From: Methanocaldococcus lauensis
GTDB lineage: Archaea; AGJL01; Methanococci; Methanococcales; Methanocaldococcaceae
Length of the DNA: 64,000 nucleotides
Assembly (NCBI GenBank): GCA_902827205.1
Contig: LR792634.1
Location: forward strand, 310,001 to 374,000
Direction of reading: 5' to 3'
The position numbers and the translations under genes were made by a program. How positions within the stretch are numbered: the stretch's first letter is position 1; each line of letters starts with the position of its first letter. Under the pieces are notes generated by a model that was not told the origin of the DNA, made no database searches, and worked only from the letters and a program-made list of their open reading frames with translations. Of the stretch, positions 45,376 to 54,655 are shown one piece after another.

Positions 45376-45467
45376 TTTTTTCACCAAATAAAACCATCGC
45401 TATAATTTCACTAATAAATACAACTTAATATAAAAAATAGTATATAATGATTTTTGAAATTAAAAAT

Positions 45468-46103
45468 TTATAATTCTAAAATAGGATGTAAAACTGGATG
45501 AAGAATTGTATATAGACCAATTAGTAAAATTATACTCCCACTAACTAAAGGAAGTTTTGAAATTTTTTTACTACCTATATATTTCTCTATAAATTCTTTA
45601 CTTTCAATGAGTAATACTAATAATCCAGTTAATGATATAGCCAATCCTATACTAAAAATAGCCACATAGATTAAACCATCAATTACATTTCCCGAGGATA
45701 TTGATAATAATAAAACTGCCAAAGCCGTTGGACATGGAACTAAGCCAGCGGATAATCCTAAAGCAATTGTTCCTTTTTTAGTATCTATTTTATGCTCATG
45801 TGGATGAAAATAACTTTTTAGTATCCAAATCCCTATAATTATTAAGATTAACCCTCCTATAATACTCATCATATCATGAACCATTTCTACATTTAGATTT
45901 TCCAGTAAATATATTGAAATTATTCCTAATAAGAATACAACTGCAGTATGGGAAACTGTAACAGTTATTCCCAATAGGATAGCATCTTTTATGCTCGTTT
46001 TAGTCCCTACGATGTAAGCGGCTAAAACACTTTTCCCGTGTCCTGGTTCTAATGCGTGTAACATTCCGAGTATGAAAGCAGTAATTGTAAATAAAAGATT
46101 CAT
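45468..46103 (-). CDS. Nickel/cobalt transporter-like protein (RcnA/NiCoT superfamily)
   Basis: A 211-residue membrane protein with about six helices. MLHALEPGHGKSVLAAYIVG at the N-terminus and GLSAGLVPCPTALAVLLLSIS are superfamily motifs; a histidine-rich loop (SYFHPHEHK) lies between. It may export or import Ni2+/Co2+. It is divergent from cbiM. The start is ATG 46103 with GGTGATTG. Confidence 0.8.
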   Translation of the reverse strand: MNLLFTITAFILGMLHALEPGHGKSVLAAYIVGTKTSIKDAILLGITVTVSHTAVVFLLGIISIYLLENLNVEMVHDMMSIIGGLILIIIGIWILKSYFHPHEHKIDTKKGTIALGLSAGLVPCPTALAVLLLSISSGNVIDGLIYVAIFSIGLAISLTGLLVLLIESKEFIEKYIGSKKISKLPLVSGSIILLIGLYTILHPVLHPILEL

Positions 46104-46434
46104 ATCAATCACCGTAATAACATATTTTTATATAAACTTTTAATTTGTAATATCTAATATTACTAAAATTGTGTTATTATATAAATAAGTTATTACTAAA
46201 AAAGATAATTTAATCAATATTAAAAATGTCTTTAATTTTTGGGAGTATGATAAAGTATGAAAAACAGTGAAGAATTCTTTAAAAATAATAAAATTAAATA
46301 TAACTTTAATATTAATAAAAAATCGTTAAGTATATATAGTATAAAGATGATTATAACATCTATAAAGTTTCTTTTAATTAAACCTAAAAATAAAGAAATA
46401 AAAATATCTACATACCCCAGGAATAGGTGATAAC
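46104..46434. promoter_or_regulatory. Divergent metal-transport control region
   Basis: 330 bp between the NiCoT-like gene and cbiM. It contains a perfect palindrome GTAATAT-CTA-ATATTAC (46147-46163) and inverted half-sites GTAATAAC (46114-46121) and GTTATTAC (46189-46196). A further GTGTTATTAT lies at 46171-46180. These could bind a metal regulator such as NikR; that is inference. The remaining part near cbiM is AT-rich without visible structure. Confidence 0.5.
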
Positions 46435-47142
46435 ATGCACATAATGGAAGGTTACTTACCACCTATGTGGTGTGCCTTTTGGTATATATTGTCAGGTATA
46501 GTAATAGCCTACGGGATAATCCAATTGAGAAAGTTATTAAATGAACATCCAGATGCTAAACCTTTAGTAGCTATTTCAGGAGCATACATGTTCGTATTGA
46601 GTTCTTTAAAAATGCCTTCAGTTACAGGTAGTTGTTCCCACCCATGTGGTAACGCTTTGAGTGCAGTGTTGTTTGGAGTTCCAATAACTGCAGTTTTAGG
46701 GGCAATTGTTCTACTGTTCCAAGCATTGTTTTTAGCTCATGGAGGAATTACAACATTAGGGGCTAATGACTTCTCAATGGGTATTGTTGGTCCAGCAGCA
46801 GCAATTATAGCATACAAAATTTGTATGAGATTAGGACTAAATTCAAATATTGCAATATTCTTTGCCGCAGTATTTGGAGATTGGTTCACTTACATAACTA
46901 CAGCAATACAATTAGCGTTGGCATTCCCAATTCCTTCATTCACTGCGGCATTTACCAAGTTTATAGTAATCTATGCATATACACAAGTTCCATTGGCTAT
47001 TGCTGAAGGGTTCTTAATTGTGATAATCTGGGACTACATTAAGAAGTTAAGACCAGACATTCTCAAAAAATTAAATGTAGTTCCAGAAAAAGAATTAGAG
47101 CCATACTTAAATGTTAAACCTACTGTTAGTGGAGGTGAATAA
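46435..47142 (+). CDS. cbiM: Cobalt/nickel ECF transporter substrate-binding subunit CbiM
   Basis: A 235-residue membrane protein whose N-terminus MHIMEGYLPPMWC is the metal-binding element of CbiM/NikM (Met1, His2, then a second metal-side-chain region in SCSHPCGNALSA). PAAAIIAYKICMRLG and GDWFTYITTAIQLALA are family blocks. It gives specificity to the ECF complex with CbiN, CbiQ and CbiO. Co2+ and Ni2+ cannot be told apart from sequence. AGGTGATAAC ribosome binding site. Confidence 0.94.
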   Translation: MHIMEGYLPPMWCAFWYILSGIVIAYGIIQLRKLLNEHPDAKPLVAISGAYMFVLSSLKMPSVTGSCSHPCGNALSAVLFGVPITAVLGAIVLLFQALFLAHGGITTLGANDFSMGIVGPAAAIIAYKICMRLGLNSNIAIFFAAVFGDWFTYITTAIQLALAFPIPSFTAAFTKFIVIYAYTQVPLAIAEGFLIVIIWDYIKKLRPDILKKLNVVPEKELEPYLNVKPTVSGGE

Positions 47143-47144
47143 CT

Positions 47145-47432
47145 TTGGAAACTAAACACATTATTTGTTTATTGGCAGTTTGTTTAATTGTAGCAATTCC
47201 TTTAATAATGTATGCTGGAAAAACTGAAGAACAGGGATACTTTGAAGGTTCTGACGATGTAGGGACTGAGGCTATAGAATCTACTGGATACCATCCATGG
47301 TTCAGCCCAATTTGGGAGCCACCAAGTGGAGAGATAGAGAGTTTATTATTCGCTTTGCAGGCGGCAATTGGGGCTATAATCATCGGCTACTATGTAGGAT
47401 ACTTCAAAGCAAAAAGAGAATTAGCTCAATAA
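47145..47432 (+). CDS. cbiN: Cobalt transport protein CbiN
   Basis: A 95-residue protein with two membrane helices at the ends and an extracytoplasmic loop (FEGSDDVGTEAIESTGYHPW). This is the CbiN layout, an accessory that lets CbiM load Co2+. The presence of CbiN rather than NikN/NikL favours cobalt. TTG start after GGAGGTG; 2 bp after cbiM. Confidence 0.92.
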   Translation: METKHIICLLAVCLIVAIPLIMYAGKTEEQGYFEGSDDVGTEAIESTGYHPWFSPIWEPPSGEIESLLFALQAAIGAIIIGYYVGYFKAKRELAQ

Positions 47433-47537
47433 AAAATAATAAATAAATTTTTATTCTTTTTATTTTATTTTTAACTTTTTATCTGTAATTTAAAGAAAAA
47501 TTAACTCTTATTTTTTAATTTTAAATTGGTGATAAAA

Positions 47538-48341
47538 ATGAAGCATAATATTGTAGATTATATCGCTATAAACAATAAGTTAAGGTATGTTAATCCAAAG
47601 TTAAAGTTTATTTTTGCAATCTCAATGCTAATAATTTCTTTAATATCAAAGTCAATTATAGTTCCACTGTTAATATTTTTTATCGTTTCATTTATTCTAC
47701 TGTTTATAGCCAAAGTCCCAAAGAGAGTTTATGGAGTCTTTATAGGAATTCCACTAAGTTTTGGAATATTAAATTTAGTATTATTTGCATTTCTTTTTGG
47801 AAAAGTTGTGTGGTTCTATATAAATATATTTGGTTTTAAAATTCCAGTGTATATTGATGGATTTGACTTAGGTTTTTTACTATTTGGAAGAATGCTCGGT
47901 GGAGTTAGTAGTATGCTATTCTTAGCCCTAACAACTCCAATGCCAGAATTATTTTACATATTGAGAGAGTTAAAATTACCAGAAGAATTTGTAGATATGG
48001 CTATGTTAATATATAGATATATATTTGTTCTTTATGAAGAATATGAAAGAATGAAGTTTGCACAGGAGTCAAGGTTGGGAGAGGCTAATTTAAAATCTAC
48101 ATATAAATCTTTGGGTGCATTAGCGGCACATTTATTTATTAGAGCGTGGGAAAAAGGAGAGCAGTTAAATATATCAATGCTTTCAAGATGCTACGATGGA
48201 AAGTTAAAATTATTAGGGGGAATTAAAAATCCACCTATTCCATATATTTTAGCAATTGCTATTTTTGACATTTTCCTTATAGGAATCTCCTTATTAACTC
48301 AAAACTTTAAAGTTAGCAGTTTAATTTTGCATTATCTTTAA
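47538..48341 (+). CDS. cbiQ: ECF transporter transmembrane subunit CbiQ
   Basis: A 267-residue membrane protein. LRYVNPKLKFIFAISMLIIS at the N-terminus and the coupling helix region FVDMAMLIYRYIFVLYEEYE then GEQLNISMLSRCYDG are CbiQ/EcfT motifs that contact the ATPase. The start is ATG 47538 with GGTGATAA. It lies 105 bp after cbiN and 26 bp before cbiO. Confidence 0.93.
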   Translation: MKHNIVDYIAINNKLRYVNPKLKFIFAISMLIISLISKSIIVPLLIFFIVSFILLFIAKVPKRVYGVFIGIPLSFGILNLVLFAFLFGKVVWFYINIFGFKIPVYIDGFDLGFLLFGRMLGGVSSMLFLALTTPMPELFYILRELKLPEEFVDMAMLIYRYIFVLYEEYERMKFAQESRLGEANLKSTYKSLGALAAHLFIRAWEKGEQLNISMLSRCYDGKLKLLGGIKNPPIPYILAIAIFDIFLIGISLLTQNFKVSSLILHYL

Positions 48342-48367
48342 ATTTTTAAAATTTTAAAGGTGAAAAT

Positions 48368-49213
48368 ATGAATATAATTGAAACAAGAGATTTGTATTTT
48401 TGTTATCCAGATGGAACTGAGGTTTTGAAGGGAATAAATTTTAAAGTAAAAAAAGGGGAAATTGTATCTATCTTAGGTCCTAATGGGGCTGGAAAATCAA
48501 CTTTATTTTTGCATTTCAATGGTATATTAAAACCAACGAGAGGAGAGGTTTTAATAAAAGGAAAGCCAATAAAGTATAATAAAAAGGGATTAATTGAAGT
48601 TAGAAAAACTGTTGGCTTAGTATTTCAAAATCCAGATGACCAGATATTTGCTCCAACAGTTCAAGATGATGTGGCATTTGGTCCTTTAAACTTAGGACTA
48701 CCAGAGGATGAGGTTAGAGAGAGAGTTAAAGAGGCGTTAAAAGCTGTAGGTATGTGGGAGTATAGAGATAAGCCACCACATCACCTAAGTGGAGGACAAA
48801 AAAAGAGAGTGGCAATTGCTGGAATCTTAGCAATGAAACCAGAAGTTATTGTTTTAGATGAACCAACTGCTGGCTTAGACCCTGTTGGAGCGGCTCAAAT
48901 TATGAAACTACTTTATGATTTAAATAAAAAGGGAATGACAATTGTTATCTCAACACATGACGTTGATTTAGTTCCAGTATATGCAGATAAAGTTTATGTT
49001 ATCTATAATGGGAAGATTTTAAAAGAAGGAACTCCACAAGAAGTTTTTAGTGATGTTGAAACAATAAGAAAGGCGAATTTAAGATTACCAAGAGTAGCAC
49101 ATTTAGTTGAAATTTTAAATAAAAAGGATAATATTCCTATTAAGTTGGGATATACAATTGGAGAAGTTAGAAGAAATCTATTGGAATTTATAAAAGAAAA
49201 GTGTCAGGTATAA
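48368..49213 (+). CDS. cbiO: ECF transporter ATPase CbiO
   Basis: A 281-residue ABC ATPase: Walker A GPNGAGKST (about 38-46), Q loop VFQNPDDQIFAPTV, signature HLSGGQKKRVAIAG, Walker B VIVLDEPTAGLDP and switch histidine in STHDVD. It powers the CbiMNQO importer. AGGTGAAA ribosome binding site. Last gene of the operon. Confidence 0.95.
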   Translation: MNIIETRDLYFCYPDGTEVLKGINFKVKKGEIVSILGPNGAGKSTLFLHFNGILKPTRGEVLIKGKPIKYNKKGLIEVRKTVGLVFQNPDDQIFAPTVQDDVAFGPLNLGLPEDEVRERVKEALKAVGMWEYRDKPPHHLSGGQKKRVAIAGILAMKPEVIVLDEPTAGLDPVGAAQIMKLLYDLNKKGMTIVISTHDVDLVPVYADKVYVIYNGKILKEGTPQEVFSDVETIRKANLRLPRVAHLVEILNKKDNIPIKLGYTIGEVRRNLLEFIKEKCQV

Positions 49214-49267
49214 ATCTATAAATATCTGGACTAATAGATATAATTATAGAATAATACTGGTGACACA

Positions 49268-49579
49268 ATGATGATTAATGAAATACCTTTGGAGGTCTAT
49301 AAAAAAGTTTATAGAGAAATAATAAAAGAAAAAAAGAAAAGGAAATTTTTAATTCATTTAATAATCTACATAATTGTTAATGCAATGTTTATAGTTGATA
49401 ACCTTCTATACACTCCTGATGAAATTTGGTTCATATATCCTCTTATATTTTGGGGGTTTGCTCTATTAATACACTACCTATATGGTGTTCATTGGGTAGA
49501 TAATATTCTTAAAGATATAGAAGCAAGAGCAGAATATAGAGCAAGAGAAATTTTAAAAAATAATATACATCAAAATTAA
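49268..49579 (+). CDS. Small 2TM-domain protein
   Basis: A 103-residue protein with a basic N-terminal helix (EVYKKVYREIIKEKKKRKF), two membrane helices (about 28-50 and 57-78, separated by LLYTPDEIWFIYP) and a charged C-terminal helix. This is the 2TM domain layout. Function unknown. It starts at ATG 49268 after GGTGACAC and its end overlaps the convergent mevalonate kinase gene by 4 bp. Confidence 0.7.
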   Translation: MMINEIPLEVYKKVYREIIKEKKKRKFLIHLIIYIIVNAMFIVDNLLYTPDEIWFIYPLIFWGFALLIHYLYGVHWVDNILKDIEARAEYRAREILKNNIHQN

Positions 49580-50526
49580 ATCATTATCTCACACTTAAAG
49601 ATTTTTACATTCTCCTTATTTAATTCTTTTATTAAATCTTTCTCATTTTCTTCATTAACTAATATTATAATACACCCCCCTCCCCCAGCACCAGTTAATT
49701 TTGCTCCATATCCATATATATTTCCAATATTAACAATTTTATCAAGTTTTGGCGTAGAAACATTCAATTTTTTTAAAAGTTCGTGATTTTTTGTCATTAA
49801 TCTTCCAAAATCTTCTTTATTTTTTGTTTTTAATGCCTCCTCAACTATTTCGTCAATTTTTTTAAATATTATATCTTTATCTTTAATTTTGGCAACCTTA
49901 TTAACCAACTCAGCAGTTTTTTTCTTCCTTTTTTCAACATAAACTATTAAAAATTTACAACTTTTTAAAAATTCCTCAAAACTGCCTTTAATTTTCTTAA
50001 ATTTGTTATTTTTTATCTCTAAAATACCTCTATATGTTATTGTAAAAATATCTGTTATACTCGCCTTTCCTTGAACTTCTCTCTCTACCAAATAACCAAG
50101 TTTTGCAACTTCATCATTTTTAAGATGTTTGTTATAAAATTTACTAACAGCCCTTATTGTTCCAACGGTTATTGAGGCAGAACTGCCTAAGCCACAACTC
50201 ACTGGAATTTTTGAAGAAATTTCCATTTTAAACCCAAATTCTGGTTCTATATTTAGGTAATTTAATGTATTTCTTATAGCACAGAGGCAATATTTAAAAT
50301 CACTCAAATTATTATCTAAATTTGAAATATTTAAATCTTTTATATTATTTAAATCCAAACTTAATGACGTGTTTAAATCCTTTAAATTTAATATTATTTT
50401 TCTTTCATTGATTTTATCAATTTTTATAGTTGATGTTAAATTGATAGCCATTGATACTGCTCTATATCCATAAACAACTGCGTGCTCTCCAAATAATATA
50501 ACTTTTGAGGGAGTTTCAACTATCAT
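49576..50526 (-). CDS. mvk: Mevalonate kinase
   Basis: A 316-residue GHMP kinase making mevalonate 5-phosphate for archaeal lipid synthesis. KVILFGEHAVVYGYRAV (about 8-24), [18 protein letters not shown] (about 108-125, ATP loop) and LTGAGGGGCIIIL (about 277-289) are the three GHMP motifs. ATG start. It follows the nucleotidyltransferase gene by 10 bp, so it is the last gene of a three-gene leftward operon. Confidence 0.94.
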   Translation of the reverse strand: MIVETPSKVILFGEHAVVYGYRAVSMAINLTSTIKIDKINERKIILNLKDLNTSLSLDLNNIKDLNISNLDNNLSDFKYCLCAIRNTLNYLNIEPEFGFKMEISSKIPVSCGLGSSASITVGTIRAVSKFYNKHLKNDEVAKLGYLVEREVQGKASITDIFTITYRGILEIKNNKFKKIKGSFEEFLKSCKFLIVYVEKRKKKTAELVNKVAKIKDKDIIFKKIDEIVEEALKTKNKEDFGRLMTKNHELLKKLNVSTPKLDKIVNIGNIYGYGAKLTGAGGGGCIIILVNEENEKDLIKELNKENVKIFKCEIMI

Positions 50527-50536
50527 AAATAAAACC

Positions 50537-51562
50537 TTACAAATTTTTTAACTTTATATACTCATTATATGCCTCTCTTGTAGTTCCTACAACAACTCTC
50601 TTATATTTATTTCCAGATTTATCAATAACCTCCTCTAATTTTCCTCTTGCAATAATCTCCTCTCCATTAAAACACTGTCCTGCATAAGTATGGGTGAAAG
50701 AAACAACCTCTTTTATATTTTCATCATTGTAGCACTCTATCTCATAAATTGCAGGATTGTCAAAGGCAAAATCATCATTTAACACAATTCCCTCTATTTC
50801 TACAAAGCCCAAATTTTTATATCTCTTATCACCATACTTTCCTTTAATTTCATCCCATTCCCTTGTAAATAGTAAATCAAACATTGTATTATTTACGACT
50901 CCTCTATTATACTTTCTCTTTTCATAAAATATAAATTCTTCATAAGTTAAAGTGTTATCTTTAATTCTCTTTTTATATGCAATTTTCCAAAAATTTTCAG
51001 ACAATGGCTCTAATTTTCCATCTTCAAATGCCTGTTTCAATGCTTCTCTTCCTTTTTTATGCATCTCTCTACCATAGATTACAAAGTCAATGTCAGAATT
51101 TTTGTTATTTAACTTTAACAATAGAGATCCGCTAACTCCCATACTTTTAATTGGAACTCCATAATCCTCTAATATTAAAGATAATTTTCTACATTTCTCT
51201 TCCAACTCATTTAATTTATATTCTTCATTAACAATTTCCTTTAATCGTTCTTTTGGTTTTAATATTCTTTTTACATCTTCCTTAGGAATTGCGTGCATTA
51301 ACACATCGATAGTTTCATCATAAAATAAATATTTATTAAAATTTTCCTCTAAGAATTTGTATGCCAAAGAACTTTCACTTATTTTTACATATTTTTTTCC
51401 ATTAATTTCTCTAATATTACTTATATCAACTTCAAAATTTACAAATTTATAAGGAACATATCTCAAAAAAGATAAAACTCTATCTTCTGGATGATAGTAT
51501 GAATTTACAGCAAAATATAATCCCTCATTAGTTTCTATAAAATCTCTAATCCTTACTCTCAT
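50537..51562 (-). CDS. Nucleotidyltransferase-fold protein
   Basis: A 341-residue protein. MGVSGSLLLKLNNKNSDIDFVIYGREM (about 158-184) is the Pol-beta-type G-S...D-x-D motif with both aspartates. NTMFDLLFTREWDE could provide the third carboxylate. The C-terminal part has an OB- or beta-rich segment (FTHTYAGQCFNGEEIIARGKLE). The substrate is unknown. It overlaps the upstream NYN-like gene by ATGA and precedes mevalonate kinase by 10 bp. Confidence 0.7.
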   Translation of the reverse strand: MRVRIRDFIETNEGLYFAVNSYYHPEDRVLSFLRYVPYKFVNFEVDISNIREINGKKYVKISESSLAYKFLEENFNKYLFYDETIDVLMHAIPKEDVKRILKPKERLKEIVNEEYKLNELEEKCRKLSLILEDYGVPIKSMGVSGSLLLKLNNKNSDIDFVIYGREMHKKGREALKQAFEDGKLEPLSENFWKIAYKKRIKDNTLTYEEFIFYEKRKYNRGVVNNTMFDLLFTREWDEIKGKYGDKRYKNLGFVEIEGIVLNDDFAFDNPAIYEIECYNDENIKEVVSFTHTYAGQCFNGEEIIARGKLEEVIDKSGNKYKRVVVGTTREAYNEYIKLKNL

Positions 51563-53082
51563 ACTATCACAGTTTCTTTTATTTTTTCAAGTCTTTTTAT
51601 ACATAGTTCAGAATATATTTTTCTCAACAATTCAATATCAATATTAATATTTCCATCTTTTATCGTAAATGGAATGATGTAATCTTTAATTTCTTTGTAT
51701 GATGGATATTTTGAATTCTTCATTATATAATCTTTAAATGATGCATTACTTATAACTAATGCACCAAAGTTTTTTATATAATCAATTATAAAGTCATAAG
51801 CTTCATCTTTTGATTCAACTCTTTTAATTTTACATTTATCAATTAAATACTTCCAAATGTCTTTTCCTTTAATTTTATAGTATGTTTCTATATCCACTAT
51901 AACCATTACATTTTTAAATCCTGCATTTTTAATTTTTTTAATAAGGTTTTCTATAGATTTAGATGAAAGATTATGCATATTTCCTAAAACAGTTATTGCA
52001 TCAATAATAACAATCCTTCTTGAAGGCTTTGGAGGATATATCCTTCTAAATATTTTTTCCTCTTTAATATATTCCCCAAGTAAGGAAATAGTCTCACTAT
52101 TTTCTAAATATTCTTCTAAATCGTCTATTGTAGTAAATCTTGTAGAATACCACGAAGGTCCTGAAATATCTGCAAGCTTGTTTAGCATATCTTTTTTTAT
52201 CTTCATTAAACCTTCCTTTTCTTTTAATTTATTGTATAAATCTTTGAGATTTATTGTTTCGTCTAATCTCATATCCATTAAAATCTTTAATAAATAACCT
52301 TCTTCAAATGTTTCTAACTCAAAGTTTTCACATATTCTTTTTAATTCTTTATACTCTTTAAGCTCTTTTTCACTTGAAACTCCCAGAGTTTTTGCTATTT
52401 TATATTCTTCTGCATCCTTAAAACCTCTACTTAATGCATCATTATATTCATAAGCATCTTTAAATCCTCTTTTTAAAGCATCTTGATATTCTCTATAATC
52501 GCCAAAACCTGCTTTTAGTGCTTCAACTAATTCATCAAAACTCTTAAACCCTCTATCTAATGCAAAGTAATAGAGCTCAGCATCATTTGAAAATATCTGC
52601 TCTTCTAATATTCCATAATAAAGATATTCTATAATGTATTTATCATCAACTTTTTTTGCAATGTTTTCTTTTACAAGTTTTTCAAGTCCATCTATAAATC
52701 CAAGTTCTTTTGCTTTTTTATAATCTTCAATATTTCTAAATCCAGAAGATTTGTATTTTTTATATTCATCAATATTTCCAAATTGTAAATATTCGTAATA
52801 TTCTTCAGCACTTAAACCTAAAGATTTTGCTTCTATCATATCTGGCAATGATTTAAATCCATTGGTAGGGATATAAAATATAACGCCATTATCTACAAAG
52901 AAAAATATTTGCTCAATATTATCCTCATATTTGTAAATTACATTTTTTCCAAGGACTCTGTGAGATTCAAGAAATTCTTCAACACTTTTAACTTTAACCT
53001 TTGGTAAATTTTCTATTTCGTCAACATCCACATACTTTATTAAATTTGCCTTTATCTTAAGGATATTCAAATTTTTGTCCAT
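51559..53082 (-). CDS. Repeat protein with C-terminal NYN/PIN-like nuclease domain
   Basis: A 507-residue protein. Residues about 90-240 contain eight or nine short helical repeats of the type A-L-x-x-G-F-K-D-A-x-E-Y (for example DALKRGFKDAYEYNDALSRG). Residues about 355-490 look like a NYN/Zc3h12a-type RNase fold: VIIDAITVLGNM, VMVIVDIETYYK, ALVISNASFKDYI and IIPFTI, with aspartates at the expected strand ends. Its partner is probably the overlapping nucleotidyltransferase. ATG with GGTGACAG. Role unknown. Confidence 0.6.
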   Translation of the reverse strand: MDKNLNILKIKANLIKYVDVDEIENLPKVKVKSVEEFLESHRVLGKNVIYKYEDNIEQIFFFVDNGVIFYIPTNGFKSLPDMIEAKSLGLSAEEYYEYLQFGNIDEYKKYKSSGFRNIEDYKKAKELGFIDGLEKLVKENIAKKVDDKYIIEYLYYGILEEQIFSNDAELYYFALDRGFKSFDELVEALKAGFGDYREYQDALKRGFKDAYEYNDALSRGFKDAEEYKIAKTLGVSSEKELKEYKELKRICENFELETFEEGYLLKILMDMRLDETINLKDLYNKLKEKEGLMKIKKDMLNKLADISGPSWYSTRFTTIDDLEEYLENSETISLLGEYIKEEKIFRRIYPPKPSRRIVIIDAITVLGNMHNLSSKSIENLIKKIKNAGFKNVMVIVDIETYYKIKGKDIWKYLIDKCKIKRVESKDEAYDFIIDYIKNFGALVISNASFKDYIMKNSKYPSYKEIKDYIIPFTIKDGNINIDIELLRKIYSELCIKRLEKIKETVIV

Positions 53083-53215
53083 ACTGTCACCAAATTTTTA
53101 ATACAAAATCAAAATAGATAATAATCTTAATATTATTATTATATTAATTTTACATTTATAAAAATTTTTTAATTTAGTTTAATTAAATAAACAAAAAAAG
53201 AAATAAAAAAAGAAA

Positions 53216-54151
53216 TTAATGTAATAAAATTTTCTCATTTCTAATTCCTGCTGAATATAAAACTTCTCCAAGACCTTTTCCAATACCATATCCTAAGTAG
53301 TATGTTAATTTAAATAATAATCCATTATCTTCATTTAATCCATACTCTACGATTTCAGGATTTGAGACATTTGCAAGTTCTTCCAATTTTTTCAATGCAG
53401 TTTCTTCAGTTCCTACTTCATCAACCAACCCTACTTTTTTTGCATCTTCTCCAGTGTATATTTTACCATCTGCTATTTTTAGAGTGTAATTTATTGAAAG
53501 ATGTCTATACTTAGCAACCCATTTAACAAAATCTAAATAGGTTTCATTTATCATCTTTTGTAAGTATTCATATTCTTCTTTAGTCATTGGTCTAAATGGT
53601 GAGCCTATATCTTTATACTTTCCTGCCTTTATTGTAGTTACATTTATACCAAGTTTTTTCATCAATCCGTAATAATGTATTATATCCATTCTAACTCCAA
53701 TACTTCCTACTATTGAATGTTTCTCAGCAACTATATAGTTAGCTGGAGCTGAAACCATATATGCTCCTGAAGCATCTAATCCTTCAACATAAACAACTAC
53801 TGGCTTTTTCTTTGCAAGTTCTGCAACTTTTCTTGCCAATTTTTCACTTGCTATAACTTCACCACCCGGAGAATTAACTATAAGTAAAACTCCTTTAACT
53901 GAGTCATCTTTTTCTAATCTATCTAATAAATTAATGTAATATCTTGCATCTTTTTTAGGTTCCATAAATAAACCGGAATCTTGATCATAATTAAAATAAA
54001 TTTCATTGCATAGATAAACCTTTGCTATTTTTTCTCCTCCAAATAAATTTATACTTTCATTTGATAAACTCATAACTACCAATATTGTGGCTCCTACAAT
54101 TCCAATTAAGATAACAAAAAGAATTATTAATACTAAATAGATTTTTTTCAT
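53216..54151 (-). CDS. sppA: Signal peptide peptidase SppA
   Basis: A 311-residue membrane-anchored serine protease. Residues about 5-30 are the single transmembrane anchor. LLIVNSPGGEVIASEKLA, then VEGLDASGAYMVSAPAN with the catalytic serine, and IKAGKYKDIGSPFRPM with the catalytic lysine follow the SppA pattern. It degrades leftover signal peptides in the membrane. ATG start. It lies 42 bp downstream of the YhbY-like gene. Confidence 0.93.
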   Translation of the reverse strand: MKKIYLVLIILFVILIGIVGATILVVMSLSNESINLFGGEKIAKVYLCNEIYFNYDQDSGLFMEPKKDARYYINLLDRLEKDDSVKGVLLIVNSPGGEVIASEKLARKVAELAKKKPVVVYVEGLDASGAYMVSAPANYIVAEKHSIVGSIGVRMDIIHYYGLMKKLGINVTTIKAGKYKDIGSPFRPMTKEEYEYLQKMINETYLDFVKWVAKYRHLSINYTLKIADGKIYTGEDAKKVGLVDEVGTEETALKKLEELANVSNPEIVEYGLNEDNGLLFKLTYYLGYGIGKGLGEVLYSAGIRNEKILLH

Positions 54152-54193
54152 TTTTTCCCTCTATTAGGAACATTTCTTTATCTATTTTATCAA

Positions 54194-54598
54194 TTATTCT
54201 TTAATTGCCTTCTTTTTAAACTTTTCAAACAACTCAATGATTTTCTCATCTTTTTTGACTTTTTTCTTAGGTTTCTTAGCTAAATATTTTTTCCAGCCTT
54301 CTCTTGGTCTAAATAATGTTATAACATGTCCTACTACACTAACAACCTCTGCATCACACGCCTTAGAAAGTTTATCTGCAATTTCATATTTGTCTTCATA
54401 TAGTAAGGCAGTTTTTCTAACCTTAACTTTTATTAACCCTCTCGCTTTCAACTGCCTATCAACTTCCTTAATAACCTTCTCACTTCCTTCCTTTCCAATC
54501 CAAACAACTGGCTCTAAATGGTGAGCCTTAGCTCTAAGCATTCTCTTCATCTTTCCAGTAAGTCTTCTTTTTTGTTCAGTCTTTTGTTCCTCAGTCAT
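54194..54598 (-). CDS. CRS1/YhbY-domain RNA-binding protein
   Basis: A 134-residue protein. LTGKMKRMLRAKAHHLEPVV, WIGKEGSEKVIKEVDRQLKA and LIKVKVRKTA are the CRM/YhbY fold with its GKEG loop, usually linked to ribosome assembly. A lysine-rich extension (KKPKKKVKKDEKI) follows the domain. The start is ATG 54598 after GGTGATAT. It lies 57 bp downstream of the Lhr-type helicase gene. Confidence 0.88.
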   Translation of the reverse strand: MTEEQKTEQKRRLTGKMKRMLRAKAHHLEPVVWIGKEGSEKVIKEVDRQLKARGLIKVKVRKTALLYEDKYEIADKLSKACDAEVVSVVGHVITLFRPREGWKKYLAKKPKKKVKKDEKIIELFEKFKKKAIKE

Positions 54599-54655
54599 AA
54601 ATATCACCAAAAATATTTTAATTAATTAGTAATGATGTTAAACTATATAAAATTT

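Noticed and set aside
46232-46462. A 76-codon minus-strand frame upstream of cbiM
   Set aside because: It lies over the cbiM start and its promoter region, has no ribosome binding site, and its bias reflects AT-rich DNA.
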